From positions 205,704,546 to 205,768,545 of the forward strand of contig NC_080670.1 of assembly GCF_030247195.1 (NCBI RefSeq): DNA of 64,000 nt, given 5' to 3'. The notes under the pieces are model-generated. The model worked only from the letters and a program-made list of their open reading frames with translations, was not told where the DNA came from and ran no database searches. Source of the stretch: Topomyia yanbarensis. Its lineage: Eukaryota; Arthropoda; Insecta; Diptera; Culicidae. Numbering within the stretch: the first letter of the stretch is position 1; each line of letters begins with the position of its first letter. Position numbers and translations under genes: made by a program. Shown one piece after another: positions 11,340-22,899 of the stretch.

Positions 11340-13220
11340 TCGTCATACGAAACATTGATTGTATTCGGTGGCCCTGAAACGTTGGCAATAGTAATAACGA
11401 TCGGTCCGAGAGACAGCCGGCCCACTGGTAACAGCCGTGAGGGGCCGGTTAGGTCTGTGGGTGTTTTCCTTAGAACCCGAAACGGATCTCTTGTAAGACT
11501 TCTCCTCGTTACATGTGGAGTCAGGGGGACTAGCGGCAGTATAGGATTTCGTTGGGTACTTGCCTGGGCGCAAAGTTCTTTCCCACGGTATGAAGGGTTG
11601 CGTTAGGGGTCCCGCTGGGTAGCGATGTTTCTGATCTCCGGTAAGCTGAGCTAGGTTGCGAAGGCCTTCCCATTCTCCGTCCGTCTAGGTTGGGGCTGAC
11701 AGATGACTCGCTTTAGTATGGTAGTGTCCTCACGTGGCGATCGAGATGTTTGGTGTCATTTTGGGGCGCATGAGTCCTCTCCGACTTGTGGATTGCGACT
11801 GGCAGAGGCCCAGCAGCATTTGTTGGATTTTTGTACGTCATTGGGCCACGGGCAACCTCCGCTGTACTCGTCCGAGTCTTTCGGTATTTGTCTGATTTGC
11901 TGTGCCACTTAGCATGGATGTATTAGGCTATAGGCAAACGAAGTTCAGCACCTGGGTGGCAGAGGGCCCAAAGATCCTGTCGGAGGCTTCTGTTCCGGTA
12001 TCGTCGTAGAAGCCTGGGTTTCCTCCCGAACTGGGTCGCTCAATAGGTTGTCCCTGATGGAGTCTTTTAGGTGGTGCTTTTTTCGAAGGTGTCGATCTTC
12101 CGGAAGTTGGACAGACCGTCGGATCCCGCTTATGATACATGCTGGGGTTTGAGCGTTGGATATGGTATGGGCGTGGAAAAATTTGCTGGTCCGGTACGCA
12201 ATCTTGAGAGTACCTTTTGCTTCTTCCAGTCGTCATACTTTTTAGGCAGCCCTTTGATTTTGTAGAGGTGACCTTGGGAAAATTGTCAGTGGTAGGGCTA
12301 ATTGATGTCCGCTGCTGGGACCTTCCTGGTCAGCGCCTTTCAGGATTCGTGGACCTGTACGAATGGATTTTTCCAGCACAATGAGTACGAAGAGCGAATC
12401 CGAGAAGACCTCGCTAACTTCGATTCCTCGTTGATTATTTTGGAGCCGACGATGTATTTGCGGCCGTGGTTCGGAAAGTGGCATTCGACACGTTGATGGT
12501 ATGCTGCTCGTGCGACTTCAGAGGTTCCTCCTGCCCGGATCGTCTGGGATAAAGATGTGTCGATGTATGGTATCCTTGTATTTTAGGGGCCGAGCCATAC
12601 TCGATAGAGGCACCGCTGTCGGTATGACCAAGGCCGTTTACCACAATCCCTGGAGGGAGCCGCCGTCCCATATCCATATCCAGTTGTAGCTTCAAAAGAG
12701 CGCTTTGTTGCCTTGAGGTTGCCGATTTTTCAACAGCCGGTATCCGACGTTGTGTATCCCGGTAGCAGACGGGGGTGATCTCAAGCATGTTTTTTTGGCT
12801 TGGCAGTCCGGTGGGGGCAATTGCGGTTGTGAAATGGCGTTCTGCATCGTATAGCGATCTCGAGGGGGTATATGGTTGGGACGTCAACGATATCTAAAGA
12901 TAACTCCTCCTTGGGTTAGTTGACGTCGATTCCGTCCAGGACGTCGCTCCAGTTTGCCGATTTTGTTTTTTGCGACCTCGTTTCTTGCAGCGATACGAAG
13001 CTGATGACACTGGTTGTCCAGAGCTGGCTGTCGAGGGGTGTTTTCCGAGGCGTTCGGAGAATTCGTCAGCGGTTTTTAACTGTGTTGGTTACTTTGATGC
13101 ACCTCTAGCGAACTGCTTTCCTGAGAGGGGTGGGGGTCCACTGATCCGGGGAATGTGTGATCTTCATTAGTTCGCCTGGGAAGTTGTGTGGGCTGAGACG
13201 ATTCTTCTAAGCTGTTCGAG
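11340..13220 (-). pseudogene. Degraded coding-like sequence, probably retrotransposon
   Basis: GC-richer DNA with broken proline- and serine-rich minus-strand frames (for example 12887-12435 and 12236-11928). It lies between an endonuclease fragment (13.6-13.2 kb) and the RT/RNase H fragment (11.3-10 kb) on the same strand. It may be gag-like ORF1 of the downstream element. I did not recognise a domain, so the assignment rests on context only. Confidence 0.35.
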
Positions 13221-13230
13221 GAGTTCGAAG

Positions 13231-13590
13231 TTATTGTTCTCCGTTGTTCTCTATTGCTGTGATAATGTCGTTTACGTGGTGGTTGGGTCGCCGTACACAG
13301 TCCCCCATTATTATGAATGGGGCAGGGTTTTGATGTATCAGTAGGTCGAGTATCTTGACCGCCTGCAGTTGATATACGGATATCACGGCGCAGTATTCGA
13401 TTCTTCCTTGCAATTGCTAAAATCTCTGTTTCGATTATTTGGTAGATGTTTCCTCCGGTTCGTACTTACCAGTCGTAGCGGTTTCCAAACCACGGAGAGA
13501 TATCGGCACATTCCATGGTGTGGGTCTCTTAGATAGCCAATACCATAAGAAGTTGCGGCGGTCAATGAAGGCCAGGAGGTCACCTAGGTT
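13231..13590 (-). pseudogene. LINE endonuclease fragment
   Basis: The minus strand gives a piece with YCAVISVYQLQA, then ILDLLIHQNPAPFIIMGD, the block preceding the GDFNAHH catalytic motif of non-LTR retrotransposon endonucleases. Here the continuation is CVRRPNHH, so the catalytic asparagine/alanine part is altered. Frameshifts lie on both sides. Orientation matches the RT remnants downstream on the minus strand. Confidence 0.55.
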
Positions 13591-13881
13591 CTGTTTTGAC
13601 CGATTGATGTTTCATTGCAGTGGACTGTATGAGTGCTGATGGAGGAGATTGTTTCTCCATTTCAGGGCTGCCCAGATCCGGTTTTTGGTGTTCCCTTCCA
13701 GTCACCATCCGGGGTGAGATAAGGGATCTGCGTGGGTGTGAACTTTTTCCGATTAGTTTTGGTCATACGGTTCTAGGTGTGAAGGAGTCGTACTGTACTT
13801 TGTATTTGTATTTGTCATATATACACCAACAGGCATTTCAAAGCCCCAATGATGTCTTAATGCTAAACTTATTGCTAACAG

Positions 13882-14480
13882 TCAAATCGATAAAAAATTT
13901 GATAAAAATAATAATACAGTGAAAAAAACAACAACGAAGGAATCAGCCGAAATTAGCGGGTCCGTTGAAGGTTCTGGAAAACATGGACGTAGAGTTGGAC
14001 GAGACAAATTAAAGTCGAAAGCTGATGCGACTTGGTTGAAAATCCTTTGTAGGCCAGTAATGACCCCGTGCACGCTATAATTAGTGCGTCGAAATGGCAG
14101 TCGGAGCATGAGGTTGTTACGCGTTATTCGAGGTGCGACTTTTATGTTGATTTGCTCCAAGATGGCTGGGCAATCTTCTGAACTAGATGAACGTCGTTGA
14201 AGTAAAGCAAAAACATCAGCGGTCCCAAGTGACTTTCCTGGGGTACTCCTGACGTAGAAGTAAATGTGGGTGCCTGACAATCTCCTATGACAACCACTAT
14301 TTCTTGACCTGAAAGGTAGGATCGAAACAACTGCAACAGACTACCGCTAATTCCGAATCTCTCCATTTTAGCGATTGTTATGTCATGGTTCACTTTGTCA
14401 GAAGCGGCAGATAGGTCTGTGTCAGAGCAGGTCAGTCGTTGTCGAACGCCCAGACGTGAAACCATGTTGATCGTCACTTA
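13882..14480 (-). pseudogene. Second LINE reverse transcriptase fragment
   Basis: Minus-strand 14477-14142 reads through RT motifs: TDLSAASDKVNHDIAIAK-type block (motif A), LLQLFRSYLSGQE, then SGVPQESHLGPLMFLLYFNDV (motif B). The FADD catalytic motif is absent because sequence after HLVQK jumps to a C-terminal block, LPFRRTNYSVHG...FDFNLSRPT (14130-13980), typical of the extreme end of ORF2. So this is an internally deleted ORF2 of a Jockey/CR1-type LINE, different from the one at 10-11.3 kb. Confidence 0.65.
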
Positions 14481-14611
14481 GGTACTGCTTGCAGTGAGCC
14501 TGAAGAGGTTCCATAATCACAACTCGAACAACTTCGGAACAGCCCACAATGAAGTAATTCCCCGGTAATTATTGACGTCTCGCTTATTACCTTTTTATGG
14601 ACTGGGAACAT

Positions 14612-14658
14612 AACGCTTCTGACAGGACAGGATGACCTCCTGTCCTGTCAGAAGCGTT
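14612..14658. repeat. Perfect 21-bp hairpin
   Basis: Positions 14612-14632 and 14638-14658 are exact reverse complements separated by a 5-nt loop. It lies just upstream (minus-strand sense) of a decayed LINE. It looks like a local inverted duplication rather than a functional site. Confidence 0.8.
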
Positions 14659-14993
14659 GAGAATATTGTTGTGGACTGAAACGTTTTGAAATGGAATCCA
14701 GTACTAGATCCAGCACTTGTCATTCTCACTGAAGTTTATCCATTCTTTATCCAGTTGTTAAACCCGACTCAAATCGTTAGGGGAACTTACATTCCTTCAG
14801 CTTGCCATCTGTTGGAGAATGTTATATTTTTTGTCCAGGCACAAGTGAGGTTTCTCTGCTATTTGTTGGTCAAGCATATGGTCCTCTTTCAATTTAAGCA
14901 GCGAGCTCCTCGAAGCCTTCGAAGACGCGTGTGAGAAAACTGACAAGGCTCCTCTGGGTGGCTGTTCCGATTTGGCCTCTGTTGGACGGAATG

Positions 14994-15278
14994 TTATTCG
15001 GTTGCCGCCGAAACTAAAAAATAGTGGGAATTAGAAGTTTCTGGGTGTTCTACTTGCTTCACTGGCACTGAATTGGCACAGTTGGAACAACTCCAACTTT
15101 GGTTTTCGATCTCCTTCGGTGTCCCCACGTATGAGAAATGATGCCATTTATCGCACTGAATCGTGTCAGTGTCCGAACGACTACAAGGTCGCCCGGGTAG
15201 AATTCTATCTGGTTGCAGCATTGCCTCCAAATTCTCTTCGACCATCATTGACACACCACCAAACGCACCATCTCTCAC
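14994..15278 (-). pseudogene. PHD-finger fragment of a BEL/Pao-type polyprotein
   Basis: The minus-strand frame contains QCDKWHHFSYVG followed by ENQSWSCSNC, the second half of a PHD-like zinc finger. The CDxC pair has lost one cysteine. PHD fingers of this form begin the gag-pol protein of mosquito BEL/Pao LTR retrotransposons, and no host-gene continuation is visible. No LTR was identified. Confidence 0.5.
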
Positions 15279-15469
15279 TTCAACAGCGGCCTTTTGTGTT
15301 CCTTTCTAAACATTTTTCGCGTCCTCCTTTAATTTTAACACAATCACTTTTGCTATTGAAAAGCAAAAAAATAAGCGAGTAGAGGAACAATCCAGTACAT
15401 CCAAGAAGGCCGTGCGGTAGCGACTGTCATTCAACTCACCAACATCGTTGGAAAGCGGCATGCCTCGCT

Positions 15470-15986
15470 ATGTGGTCGTCAAGAAAACCCAAACAAATCG
15501 ACCCGGAAACACTAGCCGAGGTACCCCGCAAGATTCGATTCAATCTGTTTCACCGCCCAAAGGAGATTGTCGGCAAAGTCGGGACCAAAAATGGGACCGT
15601 CACTGAAAAGGTGGTGGTGGAGAGAACAAAAGACGTAAAGCAGTCCAATTCGAAAAATCGACCAAAAGTCAATCTGTTCCCGCAAATTTCGCTGAATGAT
15701 TTGAGAGATAAGGTATTAGGATTTTGATTTTTTACTTGGATTATATGAAAAATTCGAAAATATTTAGGAACTCGACAACGTGGTGGAATACATGTACAGC
15801 TCAGATTGGAAGGAAATGTCCTCCTACACAGCCAGCGTTAGTTGTATGAATTTAGGCGCATCTATTCCGCTGAATGAAAAAGACATAACCTCTCAGTATA
15901 CCGATCACTTTAAAAGAAAAACGCAGAAAACGCAAGCGTTCGATCTGCCTTTGTACGAGGTGGATCTCGCGAAATGGTACAGATAA
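15470..15986 (+). CDS. Small two-exon protein, unknown function
   Basis: Exon 1 (15470-15712) and exon 2 (15768-15986) join in phase 0 across a 55-bp GT-AG intron (15713-15767), giving 153 residues. The N-terminal half is basic and hydrophilic (starts MWSSRKPKQIDPETLAEVPR). The C-terminal half is mixed, with an aromatic end (EVDLAKWYR). No signal peptide, membrane segment or domain was recognised. A different-frame ATG at 15460 opens an overlapping 49-codon frame, so the exact start is uncertain and an upstream exon is possible. AATAAA at 16029-16034 follows the stop by 43 bp. Support comes from clean splicing, an open reading frame across both exons, and convergent placement 77 bp from the polymerase gamma gene. 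Confidence 0.65.
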
Positions 15987-16028
15987 TTTGGTCCATTGAA
16001 AAAAATTAAAAATCTTTGTTTATAACAA

Positions 16029-16034
16029 AATAAA
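16029..16034 (+). terminator. Polyadenylation signal (AATAAA)
   Basis: Perfect AATAAA 43 bp after the stop codon of the 15470-15986 gene. It falls within the 77-bp gap before the 3' end of the convergent polymerase gamma gene. Confidence 0.6.
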
Positions 16035-16063
16035 ACATCATTATTTATAACAAAACTCGTTAT

Positions 16064-19000
16064 TTATATTCTAACCGACTTATTATTACGTTTCACTTTC
16101 CTCGGTGACGGTTCTCGGTGCCACTCCCAGCTGCTCATGTCGGACTCATCCGGTCCGAGTTTATCCAGCAGCTGGTAAATATTCATAGATTCTCCGTTGG
16201 GGATGCCATAGCCAACGGCCAATCCATGCGGATTGGACGGAGTTTTACAGTCCTGCTGGGATTCCTTCCGCAGTACGGTATCCACTTCGACCGTCGAGAA
16301 AAAGGCCACCGACTGGGGCAGATCGTTGAAACCGATTCTGTCGATGCAAATGTTTTGTTAGTTCGCGAATCTTTACTTTAATTCAATGATTCTCAATCAA
16401 ACTCACCTAGAAACACAAAACGCCCGCGTCAGCAAATTCGTCACGTGCATCGCCAACGCAGCCCGATTCGCGTACCGTTCCTCCACCAGGTAGCGAACCT
16501 CATCGTGAAAGCTAAGACTGAACCGCACCCGGTCACCCATCAACCACCGCATGGAAACCAGCATGAGATGAAGAAAATCGACCGCCCCACTCTGCACGAC
16601 CCAGTTGATCCGAGTCGGCAGGAATCTATCCTCGGTACCTTCCTGTGGCTCGAGAGCCCGACTGAGGCGCCCACCAAGAAACGGAGTAACCGGCACATCC
16701 GAACCAGCTATCTGTTCCAATCGGTTGAACATGGCACTTTCCGTTCCACCTTCCCAACGCGCCTGTTCGAACATTTCGTTCACCGATCGGTTGCATACCC
16801 TGGCTAGTTTGAGGACCTCGTACGAAGAGTACCCTTTGTGAGGAAATTCTTCGCGGAATTCCTTTCTGAGGTAGTAGAACTTTTTCCCTTTGGTAAGGGC
16901 AAACATTTTGATAGCTTTTGAACGAGCTTCCGCTGGGGAAAATGTGGGATTGAATTGTTGTAGCAAGCGCTCGGCAAAGTTCTGACCGGCTCCGTAGATT
17001 CTGGCGTAATTTATGACCTTTGCGTGGTCCCGAGAGATCCCCACTGCCTGCGCTGTCATACTGTGCAAATCCGTTTTCGCCGCTTTCGTTCCACTCAGTG
17101 TCATCCAACCGAGAGGTGTTGCTCCGTGAATGCCTCCCACGTGACAATCACCCAGAACCGAAGCTATCCATAGTTCCTGACTGTCTACATCGGCACCCAC
17201 CATCCGGTAACCTCTGGGAGCTTGAACCATTGCCCGCAGTTCCGAACCGATTCGTTCCCGTTGAGCATTACTCGCCGTCATCCAGGTCGGTTCCATTGCT
17301 CTTCGCGTTAGTGTTCCACATACGACAACCTGTGGAATTATCGCACCATATTCCATCTCGTCTTCCCTTAAACTTTTCGGGAGATGGTCTTTTCCCAACC
17401 AAACCACAAGCTGGCAGGTAATTCGGTCTCTGTTGTTTCTCCAGTAGGACAACATTCTAGCAATTTCTACCACCCGTTCTGCCGTTTTTCCATCGCCGGC
17501 CAGGACATTTTCAGAAAACTTGTTTAAAAAATCCTTTGACAACGGATTCCCAACCCGATGCGACGAACCATCCTTATGAGGTAGCTTCAGAAAATAGCAA
17601 CACTCCTCTAGATCCAAGTTACACCAAATCCCAGTTCCCTTGTAAACGTTATCGGTTCTGTTTGGTTTCAGCTTCCGATAATAATCCTTCCGGCTGATGT
17701 TTGCTTCCACATCTTTCCACAAACTACCCAGCACTTCGGAGCTTTCCCCGGCAGACGCTTGCGGATTAATCTCCAGCACCGGACACGCCTTCGCCAGCTG
17801 TTCCAGCGGAATCATGCGCTTCTCGTCGCTCTCATCATCGTTCCGGCGATACTTGTGAGGCACCAGGAAACCCCAACCCTGACCACGAATGAAATGCAGC
17901 GGATAACCTTCCCAGCACAGACGAAGTAATTTCGGCGCAATCTGCATCCCCGTTCCGATGTTGGTTGGACCCGGTGACCAATCATCAGCGGTTGGTTTCT
18001 AAAATAAAAATTAAATCATAAGGTTAATCAGAACTCTTTTTCTTGCGGGATATCATGTAGGACTAGGACTTAGAGCTGGAGTCAATCCAGCACTTGCGTA
18101 GTCCTGTCACTAAGTTAGTGTCGGATTCTGATGAGACGAAGTCAAAACGCAAATTCCATAGCTAATTTATAAATAATCTGCTTCAAAAAATTAACATGAA
18201 CCTACCGAGCACAGATTCCTATACCAAGCAGGATACCCCGGCAGTAAGGGCCGCCTTACCGGCAGCAACTCCTTAGCTTTGTAAAGATGCTCGAACTTAG
18301 CCGCCAACGGATCATCTTCATCCTCACCTGCAACAGCCACCTTCTGTTCAGCTACATCACCTTCAACCACAGTCTCAACCATCTTCTTCTTCGACACTCG
18401 TTTAGCCGCCTTCAGTTTCAGTTCCTGCACACTCCAATCCTGATCCCACAGCCACAGATCCCGCCGGTACTGATGATCATGCATCAACCGACAAGCCGCA
18501 TCCGCTCTCTGAGCCAGCAAATGTTTCGCTTCAATGTCCAAATCTTCGTACGTCAAATCCGATTCCTGAATGTACCGGGACCAGTTACTATTCACCGGCA
18601 GATAGGCGCTCCCAATTTCCAACATTCCAGCTAATGTTGCCGGATGGGGAAACCGTTCGTTAAAAAGTGGCAAAATCTGCTCCAGAACCTGCTTCGTTGC
18701 CATCACATCCCCAGCGCAGTAGTTCATCAAGCTTTGAAAATCCTCCCGAACATCAACCAACGATCCAAGCAGGAAAGTGTTTCGCTTTTCCTTGTCCAAC
18801 TTCCCGCCACAGTAAAGCTGATACACATCCGCTAAATTGTTCAACGAGCTTTGACTGCTCCAACCGAGATCTTCCAAGGGTAGCTCCTTACTGGATTTCA
18901 GCATAGCCCGCTGATAACTTGTCACTCCGCTGACACACACGTGCAGCGACATGGTATCCACGAATCGCAGTCCCGTATTTTCCAACCAGTACTGTTCCCG

Positions 19001-19786
19001 GATACGGGCCCGATCATAACTCACATTGTGACCGACTACAACCTTACACTGTCGAAATTTTTCATCCGATACTTTGTCCTTGCGACACGATTCCATAGGA
19101 ATCAATTCATTCAACTGATAGCGGTGACCTCCGCCAAAAGGGATATTGTTAACTAGATTAGGACTAGTCCAGGAATACCAACGGGTAGGACTTAAGGCAG
19201 TGGCCATTACCGGTGCCGATCCTGCAGTAACGCAAACTTCCACGTCAAACACGTAGGCGTGTTCGTCCGGGTAGGGAACAGGCTTTGGTCCACTTGCTGG
19301 GTCATAGCAGGTCCAGCCGGGTGTTTCCAGCCATTGCTGTGGAAGGGGAGGAATGACCGCGCTTACCAACGCTTGTAACAGGTCTCGATAGGGTTGACTC
19401 TGTTCTTGGGCGATTCGGTGGAAGTGTTCCTCAATGTTTGCGCCTTTCAGCTGCGGCAGTTTGAAGGATACTTCCGGTAGTATGTCAGGATTTGACAGAG
19501 GAATTCCGTGCCGTGTGAGTTCTTTTCTTAACAGGTTAACTTGATCGGTAGCTAGTCGTGATTCAGCGGGATTGGCGTTTTTGAAAATTTGGTCATACAG
19601 ACCTTTGGACAACAGTTGAATGTTCATTTCGTTTAGCCGGACTCCGTCGGGTGGTGGCGCGGGACAGCTTTCAGGTACTTGTTCCTTGCATGTCTTATCA
19701 ATCGGCACTTTCAAACGACGAACTGTGCTGTGCGGGAAAATTTCCGGTGCACAGCAGTACCGTCGAATGTGGCATAATTTGTGCAT
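16064..19786 (-). CDS. PolG1: DNA polymerase gamma, catalytic subunit (mitochondrial)
   Basis: Three exons: 19786-18206, 17998-16407 and 16337-16064. Joins are NLCS|KPTADDW (phase 0) and VS|R|IGFND. The product is 1148 residues, matching Drosophila tamas (about 1145). It is a family A DNA polymerase that replicates mitochondrial DNA. Exonuclease motifs: I with D181/E183 (VFDVEV), [12 protein letters not shown] (251-260), III YCAGDV (356-361). Polymerase motifs: [14 protein letters not shown] (about 794), [17 protein letters not shown] (about 850), C HDEV (about 1025). All catalytic residues are present. The N-terminus is rich in basic, histidine and cysteine residues with few acids, consistent with a mitochondrial targeting sequence. 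The first intron carries a shared repeat piece. Confidence 0.97.
18105..18155 (+). repeat. Dispersed repeat fragment in PolG1 intron 1
   Basis: A stretch around 18111-18152, inside the 207-bp first intron (17999-18205), recurs almost exactly in reverse complement at about 61995-62042 inside the 61.3-63.3 kb transposon. Shared core: 'agtgtcggattctgatgaga'. Confidence 0.7.
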
Positions 19787-20091
19787 TTTTGGAAATAATT
19801 CATAACTTTTGAACTCAAATCTATAAGAAACTAATGGATCAACAAGTAAAACTCGCGCACATTTCCGTTTTATTTACCAACAAAAATTGGCTGGTATCAG
19901 CTCCGGGACGCTTGAAGTGATGCCAGAAAAATGATTTCATAAAATAATAATGAATAATTCCAAAACAGCTCTACCTATTGCAGCGCTGTCCAAGCGGTGA
20001 GTGGAGGATCTATGCATTAGGGGTTAATGGGGCAAACTGAAACCTAGAGGACCTAGATTATTGTTTTCAACATTATTATGCCGACCGATTT

Positions 20092-22136
20092 TTTTTTTTC
20101 GAGAGTTGTCCTACTGGAGCTGTAGAGCTAGGTTCTCGGAAGGGCTCCCCGTCAGAATCACATACTACAATTTGCAGACGAGACAGGCAATGTCGCCCAA
20201 TAAAACACTGCAATAGGCCAATTGTAGCGGGCCGTGATTCTGAATGTGATATTCATTGTACGGTTCAGGCATGTGCGGGCGTAGGGACTCGGAATCGCGT
20301 GTATCATCGCGAAGGGCTCGAACATTTGTACGTTAATGAGCTCGATCGCGTGTGCGTTTGTATGTCGCGTGTGCTAACGTGTAACTTCGCGTGCATAAAT
20401 TCTATTTCATAACCGTGTGCCTTTCGCATATTCGCGTGTGTTATAAAATAATCGCGCGCGGACCGTGAATCTGATACTTAATTTTTTGTGTACGGTTCAG
20501 ATTCCAGAAGGAAGTGGGTTCTTCCATATCATTAGAGTTCCCAATCATGTCGTCGTAGAACGCGTAGTCTAGTGGATATGAGCTTTATTTTTTTTTTTTG
20601 ATTGGTCCAACTGAATGTAAATTGCTAGAATGAAGGTTAAAGATTTCCGGACGTGACCGATTCATGATCGCGCATTTGCGGGTTGGCGTTTGAGATCGCG
20701 TTTGTAACTTCGTAAGTACTAAAACGTTCACACAATTGCCGCAGTGTTATCAAGTTTACGCGATCGCGGGCATAGGTGTGCGTAGATGATCGCGAAGGGC
20801 TTAAGCGTTCGTATGTTGACGTGTTTGTCGCGTGTATGTGACTTCGCATGTATAAATTCGATTTTGAAACCCTGCGGCGATTCATATATTCGCGGACCGT
20901 CATTCTGATCTTTAGTTTTCGGTGTACGGATCACATTCTGACAGGGAGAGAGTTACCCCATATCACTAGAGTTTCCGGTCATGTCGCCATGGAACGTTTT
21001 GTCTAGTGGATATGGTAGTTATTTTTCAATTTTATTATTTTTTTAATAATTAACAAGGACCTAGATTGTACCGAGGATAGATACTTCCGGACGATCCCGA
21101 TTCATGATGGCGCGGGAGTTTGTAGGTTGACACTTGAGATCGTGTTGGTAAGTTTATGAGTGCTGAGATTTTCACCTTATCACCGGGGTGTAATCATGTT
21201 TGCGAGTTCGTAGGTTGCTTGGAAAATCGCGAGGGGCTCTAACGTTTGTGCGCTGACGTGATTTTGTAACGTGTGTTCTTGAATGGTTGCGCGAACCGTG
21301 AGTCTGATATTAAATTTTCAGTGCGCGGTTTGAATTCTGGCAGAGAGTGGGATCGTTTATATCGATAGGGTTCCCGGTCATGTCGCCATGAGACGTGTTG
21401 TCTAATAGGTATGAGAGTATTTTCTTAATTGGTCCAGCTGAAGGCATGGACCTAGGCTTCTAGGATCAAGGATAGACTTTCGGACGTGACCGAGTCGTAA
21501 TCGCGTGCACGATGGCATTTTTGTAGGTTCCCGCTGAGACCGCGTTTGAGAATGTGTGAGTGTTAAGACGTTCACTATCACCATCGTTGTTGATTCAGCT
21601 GAAGGCGGGTGTAGAATGGCAGTATAGGACTCGAAAAGAAGAAATAAAAGACAATATATGAGAGACGTAATAGATTAGATAGGTACAAGATACAGCTGAA
21701 GTTATGATCATCACATGAGACATACATTAGTACTTCAAACACTACTAATACTTGAATAGCCAATCACCACACATAGCACATCCTTTCTCAATTATCTATT
21801 TGTTACTGGTTGATTGTTGGTTATGAGCTGGTGAATAGAGGAAAGGCATAGAACAGACAAAAGGCTCATATCAGCCCTCCCGGCCTCCCCGACACACCAC
21901 TATCGAGGCGTATTGTAATCAACATCTTGAAGCGGGCTTCTTATATAAATCAAATCCTCAGTAGTCATAATGTTTGGTGGAATATTAACATGAGAACTAA
22001 TTAACCTCTAGTAGTAGAACTTGGTGCAAATAAAAACTAAAAAGAGCGAAGGTCCTTATATTTAGATAACTCTATTGAATATATTGTGGCTTGATGATGT
22101 TTACAATACCGTCAATCCCATCAACCTGCGAGAGGG
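20092..22136 (-). mobile_element. Insert containing CpG-rich tandem repeats, flanked by 23-bp duplication
   Basis: An identical 23-bp sequence stands at 20069-20091 and 22137-22159. The left junction begins with a T-run, as expected for a minus-strand element with a poly(A) tail. Inside, at least two and a half diverged units follow each other, with equivalent points at 20461, 20895 and 21294 (periods 434 and about 400). Each contains a 'gaccgtgattctgat'-like start, a 'catatcactagagttt' segment, 'ccggacgtgaccgattcatg', and long runs of ATCGCG/CGTGTG words. An earlier partial unit starts near 20226. No long ORF is present. The stretch 21600-22136 is unique AT-rich sequence. Confidence 0.6.
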
Positions 22137-22330
22137 AACATTATTATGCCGACCGATTTGAAACAAAACCGGAACAACTCTCAGCGGGAATAGTTCTAAT
22201 CTCCTGATAATAATAATAAGAGCTACCTAGAGAGCAATTCCTGCCCGCATAAATTCAACATATTAAAAATCGTGCTCGTTTTAAATAGGCATACGCCAAA
22301 GGCCTTAGTATAAAGGTACGCAAAGAGTGT

Positions 22331-22456
22331 GCAGAGAGTGAAGCCAAAAAACGTCTACCTATCGAGCAAAATTAGAATCCAGCTTTGCTGCAGAGGTATC
22401 AGAGATGGATTCCAATTGTGCTCGATAGGTAGACTTTTTTTGACTTCATTCTTTGC
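22331..22456. repeat. Hairpin with about 54-bp arms (MITE-like)
   Basis: 22332-22386 and 22404-22456 are near-perfect reverse complements sharing 'gtctacctatcgagca' and flanking bases, with a loop of about 17 nt. The arms differ at only a few positions. The size suits a small inverted-repeat element or a foldback transcript. Confidence 0.75.
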
Positions 22457-22899
22457 CAACTGTTCTCTATAAACTGTGGCATACGCATCCCAATAAACTT
22501 TTTCCAACGATTTTTTTGTGTGTTAGTTTATTTGATACTGCGCATAATGCGTTAGTTTGACTAAGCCATGAGTCTTTTGTTTTACACAATGTAAAAATAA
22601 AAAAAGAGCACTAAAATTAATGCCTATCCGTCGGATCATGTTCACGCAGTTTGCTGCTGCGTGTTGACATCATATTTCTAGGCGGTAAAGCATTATTAGT
22701 AGCATCATCATAAGATAAAAATGTTACAAGATCATCCAATGAAGATCCTACGTTTGACTAACGTCGGAGGAAAGCAGAAGATTTTGTTGAATCAGTTTTG
22801 TGAGGCCAAAGTTTCGAATATTGTATTGACCAGGTGATTTTTTAGATTTAAGTACGATTCAGACGATACATCAGCTTCCGCCAACGTCAACGGAATTTT

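Noticed and set aside
16445..17421. Plus-strand frames opposite polymerase gamma
   Set aside because: Antisense shadows of a conserved coding exon with rare stops on the other strand.
20041..21600. CRISPR-like array
   Set aside because: Repeat period is ~400-434 bp and whole units are diverged copies; there are no short identical repeats with unique spacers, and the host is an animal.
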